NCBI GenBank assembly: GCA_029667085.1
Contig: JARUHJ010000005.1
Location: forward strand, 62,001 to 126,000
Direction of reading: 5' to 3'
Source: Deltaproteobacteria bacterium IMCC39524
GTDB lineage: Bacteria > Desulfobacterota > Desulfuromonadia > Desulfuromonadales > BM103
DNA length: 64,000 nucleotides
In this document: piece by piece, positions 42,673-52,427 of the stretch
Layout: each line of letters begins with the position of its first letter
Numbering within the stretch: position 1 is the stretch's first letter
Made by a program: the position numbers and the translations under genes
Notes under the pieces: generated by a model
Databases searched by the model: none
What the model was told of the DNA's origin: nothing
The model's input: the letters and a program-made list of their open reading frames with translations, nothing else

Positions 42673-45600
42673 ATGGACCTGATCAAAGTCTCCATCCAGC
42701 GGCCGGTTACGATTCTGTCCATCATCATCATGTTGGTCATGTTCGGCTTGATCAGCCTGCAACGCATCCCCTACCAGCTCAGCCCCTCAGTGGTTGAACC
42801 GGAGATCACTGTCACCACGACCTGGCGAGGCGCGACACCCTACGAAATCGAACGTGAGATCATCGAGGAGCAGGAGAACACCCTCAAGGGCTTACCTAAC
42901 CTGGTAGAGATGGAGAGTACCTCCCGCAACAACCAGGGCTCGATCACGCTGAAATTCAAGGTCGGCACCAACGCCGATGACGTCTTGCTGCGGGTCTCCA
43001 ACAAGCTCAATGAAGTCCCCTCCTACCCCTCTGCGGTCGACAAACCGGTCGTGACTGCATCAGGAGCCTCCGCCTCACCAGTGGTCTGGGTCATCTTCAA
43101 AACCCGCGGAGACAATCCGCGCCCGATCGAAACCTATCTGACTTACTTCGAAAATGACATTCGCCAGCACCTGGAACGAGTCCGCGGCGTCTCCGACCTT
43201 TTTGTCGGTGGCGGCACCGAGGCAGAAATGCACGTGGAAGTCAGTGCGGAACGCCTTGCTGCCTACCAGCTGACCACCTCGAGCCTGATTGCGGCCTTGC
43301 AAACCGAGAACATCAACGTTTCTGCGGGCACTATGAGTGTCGGCCGCCGCAACTTTCGCATACGCACCACGGCCGAATTCAAAACAGCCGAAGACATCAG
43401 CAAGGTCGTCCTGAAATCAACCGGGCAGCAACGCATCACCGTGGGAGATGTCGCCAAGGTTCGCAAGGGCTTTGCCAAGCAGGAAGCCATCGTTCTGCAA
43501 AATGGCGACAACGGCATAGCTCTCGGTGCGCGCCCCGAAGCCGGCGTCAACATCCTGGAGATGACAGACCAGCTTGAAGAAACGGTCAACTGGCTCAATG
43601 AGGAGAAGTTGCATGGCAAGGACCTGCACCTGGAGTGGGTCTACGATCAGCGCTTTTATATCCGCAGCGCCATCTCCCTGATCAAGCAGAACATCATGTT
43701 CGGTGGCCTGCTGGCCGCAGCGGTGCTGCTGACCTTTCTGCGTTCAGTGAGGGCCACCCTGGTGGTCGGTCTGTCGATTCCGATCAGTATTATCGGCACA
43801 TTTATCCTGCTCGACATGATGGGGCGAAACCTAAACGTGGTCAGTATGGCCGGCATCGCATTCGCTGTCGGCATGCTGGTAGATAATGCGATTGTGGTTA
43901 TTGAGAACATCGACCGCCATCGCAAGATGGGCAAAGATGCTTTTTCCGCATCGCTAGATGGCACCAAAGAGGTTTGGGGGGCGGTGTTCGCCTCAACCTT
44001 AACAACCCTGGCGGTGTTTCTTCCGGTCGTCTTCATTCAGGAAGAAGCGGGGCAACTTTTCCGTGACATCGCCATCGCTGTTGTTGCCGCTGTCTCCTTA
44101 AGTCTTCTGGTCTCGGTTTCAGTCATCCCGATGTTTGCCAACAAACTGCTGTCCTCGGCCGCGAAAAAGCCACCCAAAGCGACCAAAAGCCTTGAGAATG
44201 TTGGCCATCGCCTGTCCGACGGCATGATGGCCCTGGTCCACCTGGCGACCCGCGACTGGGTCACCCGTGTGACAACCGTAGTCCTCTTGATCAGCCTGGC
44301 CGTTGGCTCGGTCGTATTGCTGATGCCGAAGAAAGAATACCTGCCCCAGGGTAATCGCAATTTTGTCTTAAGTATTCTGGTACCGCCTCCCGGTCTGTCC
44401 ATCGAGGAACGTACAGAAATCGGCAGGACCTTTTTCGAACTTGCCGGCCCGCACATCGAACAACAGAAGGATGGATTACCGGCCATCAAGAACATGTTCT
44501 ATGTCGGCCGTGAAGGCTTCATGATCGTTGGTGCCATCGCTGAAGAATGGGATCGGGCGCGTGAACTGCTGCCGCTTTTCAACCGTATGATCTATTCGAT
44601 CCCCGGCATGTATGGCGTCAGCCTGCAACCCGGCGTTTTCCAGAGCAATATCGGTCGGGGTCGCAGTGTTGAAGTGGATGTCAGCGGCGACGACCTAGAC
44701 CAGATAGTCGCGGCCGCCGGAGCTATTTTCGGCAAACTTCGCCAAAACATCCCGGGCGCCCAGGTGCGACCGGTTCCCTCGATCGAGTTGACATACCCGG
44801 AGGTTCGTTTTGTTCCGGATCGCGACCGTCTCAAAGCCAACGGCCTGTCCGCAAGAGACTTCGGTCAGGCTCTTGACGTCTTGATGGACGGCGCCGAGAT
44901 TGGGGACTTTAAAGCCGAAGGGGAAAAGAAGATCGACCTGGTGGTCAAAACTGCCGAAAGCGACATTGTCACTCCGGAACAACTCTACAGGGCACCGCTT
45001 GCCACACCCCAGGGCAAGATCGTCCAGGTCTCCAGCCTGGCGCAAATGGAACAGGTCACCGGCATGGACCAGATCCGCCACCTTGAGCGCAAGCGCACCG
45101 TTACGCTGCAGGTCACGCCGCCGGCTGAGATGCCTTTGCAGGAAGCTATGGAGTTGATCCAAAATGACATCCTGCCGCCCCTGAGCAGTGCCGGATTGAT
45201 TGATGGGCTCGACGTCCGTCTCGGCGGCGCCGCCGATAAACTTCTGGAAACCGCCAAGGTGCTGCAATGGAACTTTATCCTCGCTGCCATGATCGCCTAC
45301 CTGCTTATGGCTTCGATGTTCGGTAACTTCATCTACCCTCTGATCATCATGCTCACCGTACCGCTCGCCAGTGCCGGTGGTTTTATCGGCCTGAGTCTGT
45401 TGAATGTCTACCTGTCCATCTCCGGGCTGCCGGGGCAGTCGATGGATATCCTCACCATGCTCGGTTTCGTCATCCTGGTCGGCGTCGTCGTCAACAACGC
45501 CATCCTGATCGTTCACCAGGCACTGAACAACTTTCATCACAACGACATGGACTATCGCGAGGCGGTGCTCGAATCGACTCGCAGCCGCCTCCGCCCGATC

Positions 45601-45807
45601 TACATGAGCGCTACCACCAGTATCTGTGGCATGCTGCCATTGGTTCTGGTTCCCGGAGCCGGCGCAGAAATGTACCAGGGCCTCGGCAGCGTCCTGCTTG
45701 GCGGCCTGGCCGTTTCAACCATCTTCACTGTTTTTGTGATCCCGGCCATCTTGATCTTTGTGATCCGCATGGAGAAACGCAAGCCTGGCAAGGAGAGCGC
45801 ATCATGA
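42673..45807 (+). CDS. RND efflux permease, HAE1/AcrB superfamily
   Basis: A 1044-residue inner-membrane proton-driven transporter with the duplicated RND architecture: TM1 (about 12-30), a large periplasmic loop, TM2-TM6, then TM7 and a second loop and TM8-TM12. The TM4 proton-relay motif reads GMLVDNAIVVIEN, where AcrB has two Asp residues; the second is Asn here, as in several RND subgroups. The N-terminal FIQRPV-type signature appears as SIQRPVT. It exports drugs or other amphiphiles; the substrate cannot be told. It starts 6 bases after the adaptor stop and overlaps the channel gene by 4 bases. Confidence 0.94.
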   Translation: MDLIKVSIQRPVTILSIIIMLVMFGLISLQRIPYQLSPSVVEPEITVTTTWRGATPYEIEREIIEEQENTLKGLPNLVEMESTSRNNQGSITLKFKVGTNADDVLLRVSNKLNEVPSYPSAVDKPVVTASGASASPVVWVIFKTRGDNPRPIETYLTYFENDIRQHLERVRGVSDLFVGGGTEAEMHVEVSAERLAAYQLTTSSLIAALQTENINVSAGTMSVGRRNFRIRTTAEFKTAEDISKVVLKSTGQQRITVGDVAKVRKGFAKQEAIVLQNGDNGIALGARPEAGVNILEMTDQLEETVNWLNEEKLHGKDLHLEWVYDQRFYIRSAISLIKQNIMFGGLLAAAVLLTFLRSVRATLVVGLSIPISIIGTFILLDMMGRNLNVVSMAGIAFAVGMLVDNAIVVIENIDRHRKMGKDAFSASLDGTKEVWGAVFASTLTTLAVFLPVVFIQEEAGQLFRDIAIAVVAAVSLSLLVSVSVIPMFANKLLSSAAKKPPKATKSLENVGHRLSDGMMALVHLATRDWVTRVTTVVLLISLAVGSVVLLMPKKEYLPQGNRNFVLSILVPPPGLSIEERTEIGRTFFELAGPHIEQQKDGLPAIKNMFYVGREGFMIVGAIAEEWDRARELLPLFNRMIYSIPGMYGVSLQPGVFQSNIGRGRSVEVDVSGDDLDQIVAAAGAIFGKLRQNIPGAQVRPVPSIELTYPEVRFVPDRDRLKANGLSARDFGQALDVLMDGAEIGDFKAEGEKKIDLVVKTAESDIVTPEQLYRAPLATPQGKIVQVSSLAQMEQVTGMDQIRHLERKRTVTLQVTPPAEMPLQEAMELIQNDILPPLSSAGLIDGLDVRLGGAADKLLETAKVLQWNFILAAMIAYLLMASMFGNFIYPLIIMLTVPLASAGGFIGLSLLNVYLSISGLPGQSMDILTMLGFVILVGVVVNNAILIVHQALNNFHHNDMDYREAVLESTRSRLRPIYMSATTSICGMLPLVLVPGAGAEMYQGLGSVLLGGLAVSTIFTVFVIPAILIFVIRMEKRKPGKESAS

Positions 45808-47078
45808 GAATCCTGCTTATCATCGGGCTGGCAGTGCTGAGCTTAAACCCGAATTCGGTACAAGCACTCACCATTGACCAGGCTGTCAACGATGCCCTGC
45901 AGCATAATCCGCAAATACAACAATTTTTCGAACTCGAGAATGCAGCAGCCTCTCGCTCCGACCAGGCCGAAGCGCCCTTCTGGCCTAGGATTGACGCAAA
46001 CTACAGCTACTGGAGGGGAGATCGTGATCCGTCCTTAGACAGCCAGGAGCTTAGCCAGGCCGAAACCAGCGCCAGCTACAATCTGTTTAATGGCGGCAGC
46101 GACTGGTTCAGTTTACAGGAGGCCAAACACCTGGCCTCGGCAGCAAACTACAAATACCAGAGCATCGTTGCGGACGTCATTCTGGAGGTCAAAAAGGCCT
46201 ATATCGGGGTTCTTCGCACCGAGCGTACGGTAGACACAGAAAGCAAGAGCGTTGAGTTGCTCGCAAAACAGCGCAAAGAAACCCAGTTACGACTGGATCA
46301 GGGCTTGCTTGCACGCAATGATCTGTTACGCGTCGATGTGGAGATGGCCACGGCACAACAAACCCTGGAGATAGCCAAGGGCCGCTTCGAAATTGCCCGC
46401 AAAACCCTGGCGAGGACTCTGGGCCGCCCCCTCGACGACAAGGAGACCCTTTCAGACCTCACCATGGAGCCGGCAGAACCGGAGCCTGAAGAAGAACTGA
46501 GCCATGAGATGTTCGCCAGGCGCAGCGAGTTGAAATTCCTGTATAGCCTACTGGATGCTCAGAAGGCCGGCAAGAAAGCAGCACGAGGGGACCTTCTTCC
46601 AGAAGTCGACCTGGTCTTAAGCTACGACAGGTTCGGCGATCATGGCCTGCCACAAACCAGCGACGCTGATTACGACAGCGAATCAAAGGCTATCCTGCAA
46701 GCATCCTGGACACTTTTCAGCGGCTTTGACACCCGCCACGAACTGGTCGGACGTGAACACGAGATCCGCGCCCGGCAAAAAGAGGTCAAAGCAACTGAAG
46801 ATGAGTTGACCCTTCAACTGCAGACGGCCCTCGAAGCCTTCCGCGTCTCCGAAAGAAACCTGGCCACAGCTGAAACAGCAGAGCTTCAGGCCGAAGAGAA
46901 CTACCGTGTCAACGACAACCGCTATAAGGCAAATATCGCAACCACTGTCGACCTGCTGGATGCCCAGGAGTTTCTGACTCGAGCCCGCAACGAACGGGTC
47001 AAAGCGCTTTACGACCTGCATCTCTCGGCGGTCGTCATCGAGCGTGTTCTTGAGCGTGGGCCAACGCTTTCAGAATAA
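45804..47078 (+). CDS. TolC-family outer-membrane efflux channel
   Basis: A 424-residue outer-membrane factor. A signal peptide (about 1-21, NSVQA at its end) is followed by two repeats of the long alpha-hairpin and beta-strand pattern of TolC, with typical segments LTIDQAVNDALQHNPQI and FNGGSDWFSLQEA. It provides the trimeric exit duct for the RND pump encoded upstream, completing a tetR-adaptor-pump-channel operon. No lipobox is visible. A strong terminator follows. Confidence 0.92.
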   Translation: MRILLIIGLAVLSLNPNSVQALTIDQAVNDALQHNPQIQQFFELENAAASRSDQAEAPFWPRIDANYSYWRGDRDPSLDSQELSQAETSASYNLFNGGSDWFSLQEAKHLASAANYKYQSIVADVILEVKKAYIGVLRTERTVDTESKSVELLAKQRKETQLRLDQGLLARNDLLRVDVEMATAQQTLEIAKGRFEIARKTLARTLGRPLDDKETLSDLTMEPAEPEPEEELSHEMFARRSELKFLYSLLDAQKAGKKAARGDLLPEVDLVLSYDRFGDHGLPQTSDADYDSESKAILQASWTLFSGFDTRHELVGREHEIRARQKEVKATEDELTLQLQTALEAFRVSERNLATAETAELQAEENYRVNDNRYKANIATTVDLLDAQEFLTRARNERVKALYDLHLSAVVIERVLERGPTLSE

Positions 47079-47135
47079 CGGGACGAGGAATGTGGAACGA
47101 GATGCACGAAAGTCAAAAACTTCGACTCAACAAAT

Positions 47136-47170
47136 AAAGCGAGGGCAGACTGAATGTCTGCCCTCGCTTT
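47136..47170 (+). terminator. Terminator of the RND operon
   Basis: Arms AAAGCGAGGGCAGAC (47136-47150) and GTCTGCCCTCGCTTT (47156-47170) with a 5-base loop. A and T flanks allow action on both strands, serving also the minus-strand gene at 47219. Confidence 0.9.
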
Positions 47171-47218
47171 GCTTCTAAGCTTTCCGCGATCCCCGTACCA
47201 GGTTCCGCGTCCCTGCTT

Positions 47219-47842
47219 TCAGCCCATCCTGAGTTTAATAAAACTCTCCAGGTCCGGGCATTTCATATACTCGTTGTGCTCGCGCTCAAAGCCAATCGTC
47301 GATTGCGGCTTTGGCCCGTAGTCATGCCCGGGAAAAACCTTCGTTTCAGGAGGGTAGGCGGCCAAACGCAACAAACTGCGGTACATGGCCTCCGGATCGC
47401 TTCCAGGGAAATCGGCTCGTCCGCAGCGTGTCACAAAAAGAGTATCTCCAGTAATCAGTGCCCCGGCCGGATTAAAAACCAACCCGCCGGGCGTATGTCC
47501 GGGAGTATGGAGGACATCAATCATGAGAGTACCTATCTGGATCTGGCTGCCTTCGCCTAAGGCAATCTCCGCTGCCGGCACATCAATCGGGTTAGCCGCC
47601 AGCTTCGCACCCGTGACCTTAAGGACCTCGCCATTACCGGCGATGTGGTCACCATGACCGTGAGTATTAGCCAATACTTCCAACACCAAACCACGCTCCC
47701 GAACAACACTGAGCAGGCTCTGCGGCGAGATTCCAGGGTCAACACCGAGCGCCTTGCCACTTTGCGGACAGACGACCAGGTAAGAAAAGTTATCGGCACC
47801 GGCGACCGGTATCTGGATTATTTCAGACTGTCCTTCAGCCAT
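47219..47842 (-). CDS. Metallo-beta-lactamase-fold hydrolase, glyoxalase II / persulfide dioxygenase-like
   Basis: A 207-residue protein with the metal motif HGHGDH (His61, His63, Asp65, His66), downstream His in TPGHTPG and PGHDY, and the Asp of ITGDTLF. The segment RCGRADFPGSDPEAMYRSL resembles glyoxalase II and ETHE1-type persulfide dioxygenases, so hydrolysis of S-lactoylglutathione-like thioesters or sulfane-sulfur oxidation are both possible. GGGGGAAG precedes the ATG. The start overlaps the end of the upstream small gene by 25 bases, so the two are coupled. Confidence 0.85.
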   Translation of the reverse strand: MAEGQSEIIQIPVAGADNFSYLVVCPQSGKALGVDPGISPQSLLSVVRERGLVLEVLANTHGHGDHIAGNGEVLKVTGAKLAANPIDVPAAEIALGEGSQIQIGTLMIDVLHTPGHTPGGLVFNPAGALITGDTLFVTRCGRADFPGSDPEAMYRSLLRLAAYPPETKVFPGHDYGPKPQSTIGFEREHNEYMKCPDLESFIKLRMG

Positions 47843-48054
47843 TCTTCCCCCAGGTACGGCTTGTTGCCAAGCCTGCAGATTTCACCATCAATAATTTTAA
47901 AAAGGTCACCGGTTTTTTTGACGTGCCACTCATCGCCCTCTTCCGGAGGGAGTGGAAATTCGCGCGTGCCAAGATAAACATCTTCATTATCAAGCATGGC
48001 CCACCAGTCGAGTGCTCCGGTTTGCCAGATGCGGGTTTTCAGGTTGAACGCCAT
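47818..48054 (-). CDS. Hypothetical conserved small protein
   Basis: A 78-residue soluble protein rich in Trp and acidic residues (WQTGALDWWAMLDNEDVYLG, EGDEWHVKKTGDLFKI). AAGGAG lies ahead of the ATG. No family or motif was recognised. Its 3' end overlaps the start of the metallo-hydrolase gene by 25 bases, which implies co-transcription and possibly a related role. Confidence 0.6.
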   Translation of the reverse strand: MAFNLKTRIWQTGALDWWAMLDNEDVYLGTREFPLPPEEGDEWHVKKTGDLFKIIDGEICRLGNKPYLGEEWLKDSLK

Positions 48055-48267
48055 TGATGGATCTCCTTAATTGAGCTGTTTGAGTTAATGAGCAGTCCAT
48101 TTGATCGGACAGCTTGTATCCATTATGACGTTGTGTCGATTTTGTGGCAAGGGCTGTATGTCAGAGAGTCTCCAACAGCTCTTCACGTGTATCTTTGTGC
48201 CCCCATAGTTATCCAGGCTTCGGGCGGCCTTCTTCTGCCGGGCGCAACCGGCAGACAGGAATAAGTC

Positions 48268-48663
48268 CTAATCATTCAGCGGATCCTCCCCCGTCTGCCA
48301 CGAAGGCAACACTCGATCACTCAGCTGAAAATCAGGCCCATCATGTTCGGTATAAACAATATAGATATGCTCTTTCGGCACCCCCCAGCGCACGCCTATT
48401 TCATCCATAATTGCCAGGGCCAGGCGACGCTTCTGGTCGGCCGTCCGGCCCATGCGTATATCCGCATTGAGAAAAGCGATCTGACCCTCATCACCGGCAC
48501 GTCCGAAGACCAGATCATCAGGTGCATAACAGCGAAAGGTGATACCAATATGATCGGTACCGGTACTCATGATCGAGGCAAAATGATCGCGTACGGCATC
48601 GGCGAAAGAGGCTTTTTCTTCTCTCTCAGGGGTAAAGTTGAGTTCAAATTGTAAATGCGGCAT
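48268..48663 (-). CDS. Tautomerase-superfamily protein (4-OT/MIF type)
   Basis: A 131-residue protein starting MPHLQFELNF; after Met removal Pro1 would be the catalytic amino-terminal residue of the tautomerase superfamily. The length fits the two-domain (trimeric) forms related to CaaD/MSAD and tautomerase PF14552. The ATG at 48663 has GAGG just upstream and exposes the Pro; the longer start at 48684 would bury it. Substrate is unknown. Confidence 0.75.
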   Translation of the reverse strand: MPHLQFELNFTPEREEKASFADAVRDHFASIMSTGTDHIGITFRCYAPDDLVFGRAGDEGQIAFLNADIRMGRTADQKRRLALAIMDEIGVRWGVPKEHIYIVYTEHDGPDFQLSDRVLPSWQTGEDPLND

Positions 48664-48793
48664 GGTTTCCTCCTCAAAAGTCATGTTTCAGGTAATCTTA
48701 GCAGAGAAGCAACGAACAGCAATGGATAGTTGTGGATGGAAACCTTTCCCCCTATAATGGTTTCGATACTTCACTCACAAGATGAGGACGACT

Positions 48794-49633
48794 ATGAAAT
48801 TCGTCAAAATGCACGGTGCCGGCAACGACTACGTCTACGTTGACTGCTTCAGGCAAACCATCGAAGACCCCGAAAACCTGGCGCGCGAAATCAGCGATCG
48901 AAATTTCGGCGTGGGCGGCGATGGTCTGATTCTGATTGAGCCCTCGAAAAAAGCCGACGTAAAAATGCGCATGTTCAATGCCGATGGCAGCGAAGCAGAA
49001 ATGTGCGGCAATGGCATCCGTTGCGTCGCAAAGTACGCCTTTGACCACGGCCTGGTAGATCGTACCGAGATCAAGGTGGAAACCGGTGCCGGCGTCCTGC
49101 CGCTGACCATGTATCCGAATAAACACGAACACATCGACAAAGTCCGGGTCAACATGGGCCCACCACGCCTGACACGCGCTGATCTGCCGATGGTTGGAGT
49201 GGCTAACGAACAGGTCATCAACATGGAACTGGAAATCCTTGATCGCACGTTCGAAATCACCTGTGTCTCCATGGGCAATCCGCACTGCGTCATCTATGTC
49301 GATGATGTCGAGAACTTTCCCGTTAAACGTTACGGCTACGCGATTGAAAACCACGAACTCTTCCCTCAACGTATCAATGTCGAATTTGTCGAAGTCATCT
49401 CACCAAAAGAAGTTCGCCAACGCACATGGGAACGCGGCGCCGGTGAAACCCTGGCCTGCGGCACCGGCTCTTCAGCCGTCACAGTGGCCGGCGTTCTAAC
49501 CGGCCGCACCAAGGGTAAGCTTCTCAATCACTTGACCGGCGGTGATCTGGAAATGGAATGGGACGGCAAAAACGAGGTCTTTATGACCGGACCTGCCGTA
49601 GAAGTTTTTAGCGGAGAATATATCCCCAGATAA
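48794..49633 (+). CDS. dapF: Diaminopimelate epimerase
   Basis: A 279-residue PLP-independent epimerase converting LL- to meso-diaminopimelate for lysine and peptidoglycan. The two catalytic cysteines are Cys71 (MCGNGIRC) and Cys222 (ACGTGSSA). The N-terminal MKFVKMHGAGNDYVYVD is the family signature. The ATG at 48794 is supported by GAGG upstream; four codons earlier another ATG exists but overlaps that site. The gene is single, with a repeat region after it. Confidence 0.96.
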   Translation: MKFVKMHGAGNDYVYVDCFRQTIEDPENLAREISDRNFGVGGDGLILIEPSKKADVKMRMFNADGSEAEMCGNGIRCVAKYAFDHGLVDRTEIKVETGAGVLPLTMYPNKHEHIDKVRVNMGPPRLTRADLPMVGVANEQVINMELEILDRTFEITCVSMGNPHCVIYVDDVENFPVKRYGYAIENHELFPQRINVEFVEVISPKEVRQRTWERGAGETLACGTGSSAVTVAGVLTGRTKGKLLNHLTGGDLEMEWDGKNEVFMTGPAVEVFSGEYIPR

Positions 49634-49643
49634 GAAAGGTAAC

Positions 49644-49807
49644 TTACCACGAAGAACACGAAGTTCACGAAGAGACCAAAGCCCGCTCTTTAAAGCTTTT
49701 AGACAAAATCATAAAGCAGTCAGCTTATAACTGGAAACACATTACAAAACTAATACTTCCAGAACTTTTATAATTCTCTTCGTGCCCTTCATGTTCTTCG
49801 TGGTTAA
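49644..49807. repeat. Intergenic inverted repeat built of 9-bp units (CACGAAGNN)
   Basis: Left arm 49644-49675 contains CACGAAGAA, CACGAAGTT and CACGAAGAG in tandem; the right arm 49775-49807 is its near complement (TTCGTGGT end). A 99-base AT-rich spacer separates them. No coding potential. It occupies the gap between dapF and the HAD hydrolase gene. Confidence 0.75.
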
Positions 49808-49816
49808 AAATCAACT

Positions 49817-50455
49817 ATGGATATTCTGATATTCGATCTCGACAACACCCTCTACCCTGCCGAGAAACAACTGTTTAATCTCATCGACGTGCGCATTAAC
49901 CGCTACATGACAGAGATCGTCGGCATTCCTGCGCCGGAGGTCGACGCCCTGCGTCGCGAATACTGGCGACTCTACGGCGTAACCTTGCAGGGCTTGATCC
50001 GCCACCATGCGGTTGACCCCGAGGACTACCTGCATTACGTCCACGACATCGACGTCACCTCCCGGCTCTCGCCCGACCTGGTTCTTCGAGACGTTTTGGA
50101 AAACCTGCCGCAACGCAAAGCGGTGTTCACCAACGGCTCAATCTGCCACGCCGATCGCGTGCTTTCGGCGCTGGGTATTGAAGATATGTTCGAAAAGGTC
50201 TATGACATCCGCGTTGCTGCCTACCAGCCAAAACCATTTCCTGAGCCCTACCACGCAGTCCTCGCCGAACTGGGAACAACCCCGCAGGATTGCATCATGA
50301 TCGAAGACTCGCGCGACAACCTGCAAACCGCGAAAAGGATTGGTATGGGAACGATTCTGGTTGGCGAAGGAGAAACACCTGATTTCGTCGACGTTCATCT
50401 TGACAATGCCTGTCAGATTCGTACCGGCCTGAACTTCTGGGGAACAACATCATGA
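49817..50455 (+). CDS. HAD-superfamily hydrolase, pyrimidine 5'-nucleotidase type
   Basis: A 212-residue HAD phosphatase. Motif I FDLDNTLYP (residues 6-14, nucleophile Asp7), motif II TNGS, motif III Lys and motif IV IEDSRDN are intact. The NTLYP form and length fit the SDT1-like pyrimidine 5'-nucleotidase branch. Its likely substrates are UMP/CMP, but other phosphoesters are possible. The stop overlaps the start of nfo by 4 bases (ATGA), starting a tightly packed operon of four genes. Confidence 0.85.
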   Translation: MDILIFDLDNTLYPAEKQLFNLIDVRINRYMTEIVGIPAPEVDALRREYWRLYGVTLQGLIRHHAVDPEDYLHYVHDIDVTSRLSPDLVLRDVLENLPQRKAVFTNGSICHADRVLSALGIEDMFEKVYDIRVAAYQPKPFPEPYHAVLAELGTTPQDCIMIEDSRDNLQTAKRIGMGTILVGEGETPDFVDVHLDNACQIRTGLNFWGTTS

Positions 50456-51306
50456 CACGCTTGCTCGGCGCACATGTTTCCGTTGCCGGGGGCCTCGACA
50501 ATGCTTTTGCACGCGGCCTGGAGAGTCACTGCACGGCCTTACAGATCTTCACCAAGAACGCCAACCGCTGGCAGGGCAAGCCGATCTCCAACGACGACGC
50601 GATCGCCTTTCAACAGGCCTGGCAGAAAAGTGGTATCGGCCCGGTCATCGCCCACGATGCGTACCTGATCAACCTGGCCTCGCCCAAACAAGATGTCTGG
50701 GAAAAATCAAAGTCGGCATTACGCGACGAACTCTTGCGGTGCGCGCAGCTTGGCATCACAGGGCTGGTCATGCATCCCGGCGCCCACCTGGGGACAGGTG
50801 TGGAAACCGGGGTGGAGAGGATTCGTGAGGCCTTTCGTGAAATCCTGCCGGAGACGCCGCCAGACGTGCGGCTGCTGTTGGAGAACACCGCCGGGCAAGG
50901 CACTTACCTCGGCGGCGACTTCGCCCACCTGGCTGCTCTGCTGGAGGGTTTTGACGAGGATCGTTTTGGCGTCTGCTTCGACACCTGCCACGCCCACACC
51001 GCCGGCTACGACCTTTCCACCAGCGAAAGCTACACCGAGGTTATGGCCGAGTTTGACCGGCTGGTTGGCCTCGAGCAGATCAAGGCTTTTCATCTGAACG
51101 ACTGCCTGAAACCCTGTGGCAGTAAGGTTGACCGTCATACTCACATCGGCCAGGGCACTATCGGCCGAACAGGCTTTGCCTGCTTGATGCAGGACCAGCG
51201 CCTCGCTGCAATTCCCATGTTGCTGGAAACCCCGAAAGGTGATGACGGTGAAATGGATCGTGTTAATCTGGCACTGCTGCGAGAGCTGGCGGGAGAAAGC
51301 CTGTGA
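50452..51306 (+). CDS. nfo: Deoxyribonuclease IV (AP endonuclease)
   Basis: A 284-residue TIM-barrel endonuclease IV, cutting DNA 5' of abasic sites. Metal ligands and motifs are clear: [10 protein letters not shown] at the N-terminus, [51 protein letters not shown] (split here as HLND and HTHIGQG) and LETPKGDDG. It overlaps the preceding gene by 4 bases and the next (dtd) by 4 bases. Confidence 0.96.
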   Translation: MTRLLGAHVSVAGGLDNAFARGLESHCTALQIFTKNANRWQGKPISNDDAIAFQQAWQKSGIGPVIAHDAYLINLASPKQDVWEKSKSALRDELLRCAQLGITGLVMHPGAHLGTGVETGVERIREAFREILPETPPDVRLLLENTAGQGTYLGGDFAHLAALLEGFDEDRFGVCFDTCHAHTAGYDLSTSESYTEVMAEFDRLVGLEQIKAFHLNDCLKPCGSKVDRHTHIGQGTIGRTGFACLMQDQRLAAIPMLLETPKGDDGEMDRVNLALLRELAGESL

Positions 51307-51752
51307 GAGTCGTCATTCAAAGGGTCAGCGAAGCATCGGTCACCGTCGACCAGAAAACGGTTGGCGCCATCGGTCAGGGGCTGATGGTGCTACTCGGTGT
51401 GGCGCAGGGAGATACGTCGAAGGAGGCCAAATCCCTCGCCGATAAAACGGCAGGACTGCGCATTTTCGAAGATGACGCCGGCAAGATGAATCGCTCCGTC
51501 GAAGAAATAGGCGGAAGCCTCCTGGTGGTCTCTCAATTCACTCTGCTCGGTGACTGCCGCAAGGGTCGTCGACCCGGCTTTACCGACGCCGCACCGCCAG
51601 AACTCGCAGACCAGCTTTACGAAGAATATGTTGCCGCCCTGCGCAGTCGGGGTGTAAATGTTGCCACTGGAGTTTTCAGGGCCGATATGCAGGTGGCTCT
51701 GGTCAATGATGGCCCAGTTACCATGCTGCTCGACAGCCGAAAGCAATTCTGA
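51303..51752 (+). CDS. dtd: D-aminoacyl-tRNA deacylase
   Basis: A 149-residue DTD that hydrolyses D-aminoacyl-tRNAs (and Gly-tRNA-Ala). The catalytic SQFTL motif and the Gly-cisPro motif (NDGPVTM) are present. GTG start within the ATGA-type overlap with nfo: the initiator is at 51303, overlapping the nfo stop by 4 bases. The stop overlaps the next gene by one base (TGATG). Confidence 0.95.
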   Translation: MRVVIQRVSEASVTVDQKTVGAIGQGLMVLLGVAQGDTSKEAKSLADKTAGLRIFEDDAGKMNRSVEEIGGSLLVVSQFTLLGDCRKGRRPGFTDAAPPELADQLYEEYVAALRSRGVNVATGVFRADMQVALVNDGPVTMLLDSRKQF

Positions 51753-52270
51753 TGCATAGATATGAAGAAGAGGAAGTCCGCTCCCTGGGCCGTGGCCGTA
51801 GCGCGAAAAAACGTGAGGCCAAGGCGATTGAGGAGCTCGCCCAGCGCCTGACAGAGATTACCGCCTCGGAGCTCGGCAAGCTGCCGAAGAGCCCGGAGCT
51901 GAGCACAGAGATCGAACTGGCTCGAAGCACCAAGGGGAACAGCTCTCGCAAGCGCCAGATCAAGCACCTGGCAGGGATGTTGCGCGACCACGAAGAACAA
52001 CGCCTGGCGATCGAAGCCGCTCTCGATGGCCAGTCTGTCAGTCAACGTCAAGAGACTCTCGCCTTCCATCACCTGGAAGAGCTTCGAGATCGAATCTGCG
52101 CCACAGAAACTTGCGAAGCGGCTCTGACGGAAGTGCGCACCACTTACCCTCACCTTGACGCTGGCAAGTTGGCCAGGTTGGCCCGTTCGGTTCACGAGCA
52201 CAGTGACAAAAAAGCAGCCCGAGAGATTTTTCGGCGGTTGCGGAAAGCGGAAGAGAGCAATGAGGTGTAA
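51752..52270 (+). CDS. darP: Ribosome-associated protein DarP (YjgA/DUF615)
   Basis: A 172-residue basic, fully helical protein matching the YjgA/DarP family, which binds the 50S assembly intermediate. Visible family features are SAKKREAKAIEELAQRLTEI, the SRKRQIKHLAGMLRD helix, the FHHLEELRDRI segment and the C-terminal AREIFRRLRKAEE. Start ATG overlaps the dtd stop by one base. It is the last gene before a strong terminator. Confidence 0.85.
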   Translation: MHRYEEEEVRSLGRGRSAKKREAKAIEELAQRLTEITASELGKLPKSPELSTEIELARSTKGNSSRKRQIKHLAGMLRDHEEQRLAIEAALDGQSVSQRQETLAFHHLEELRDRICATETCEAALTEVRTTYPHLDAGKLARLARSVHEHSDKKAAREIFRRLRKAEESNEV

Positions 52271-52427
52271 GGGCCCTCTGTTCTTATCAACGTCAGGAGA
52301 GGAACAATCTCACCGCAATTTATGGGTCCAGCCCCAACAGCTTGACTCCTTGCCCAACAAATCCTCACAAGGGGCTCTTAAGATACCCCGAAGACCGTTA
52401 TGGCAAGAGGTTTGTGGGTTTTCTCAG

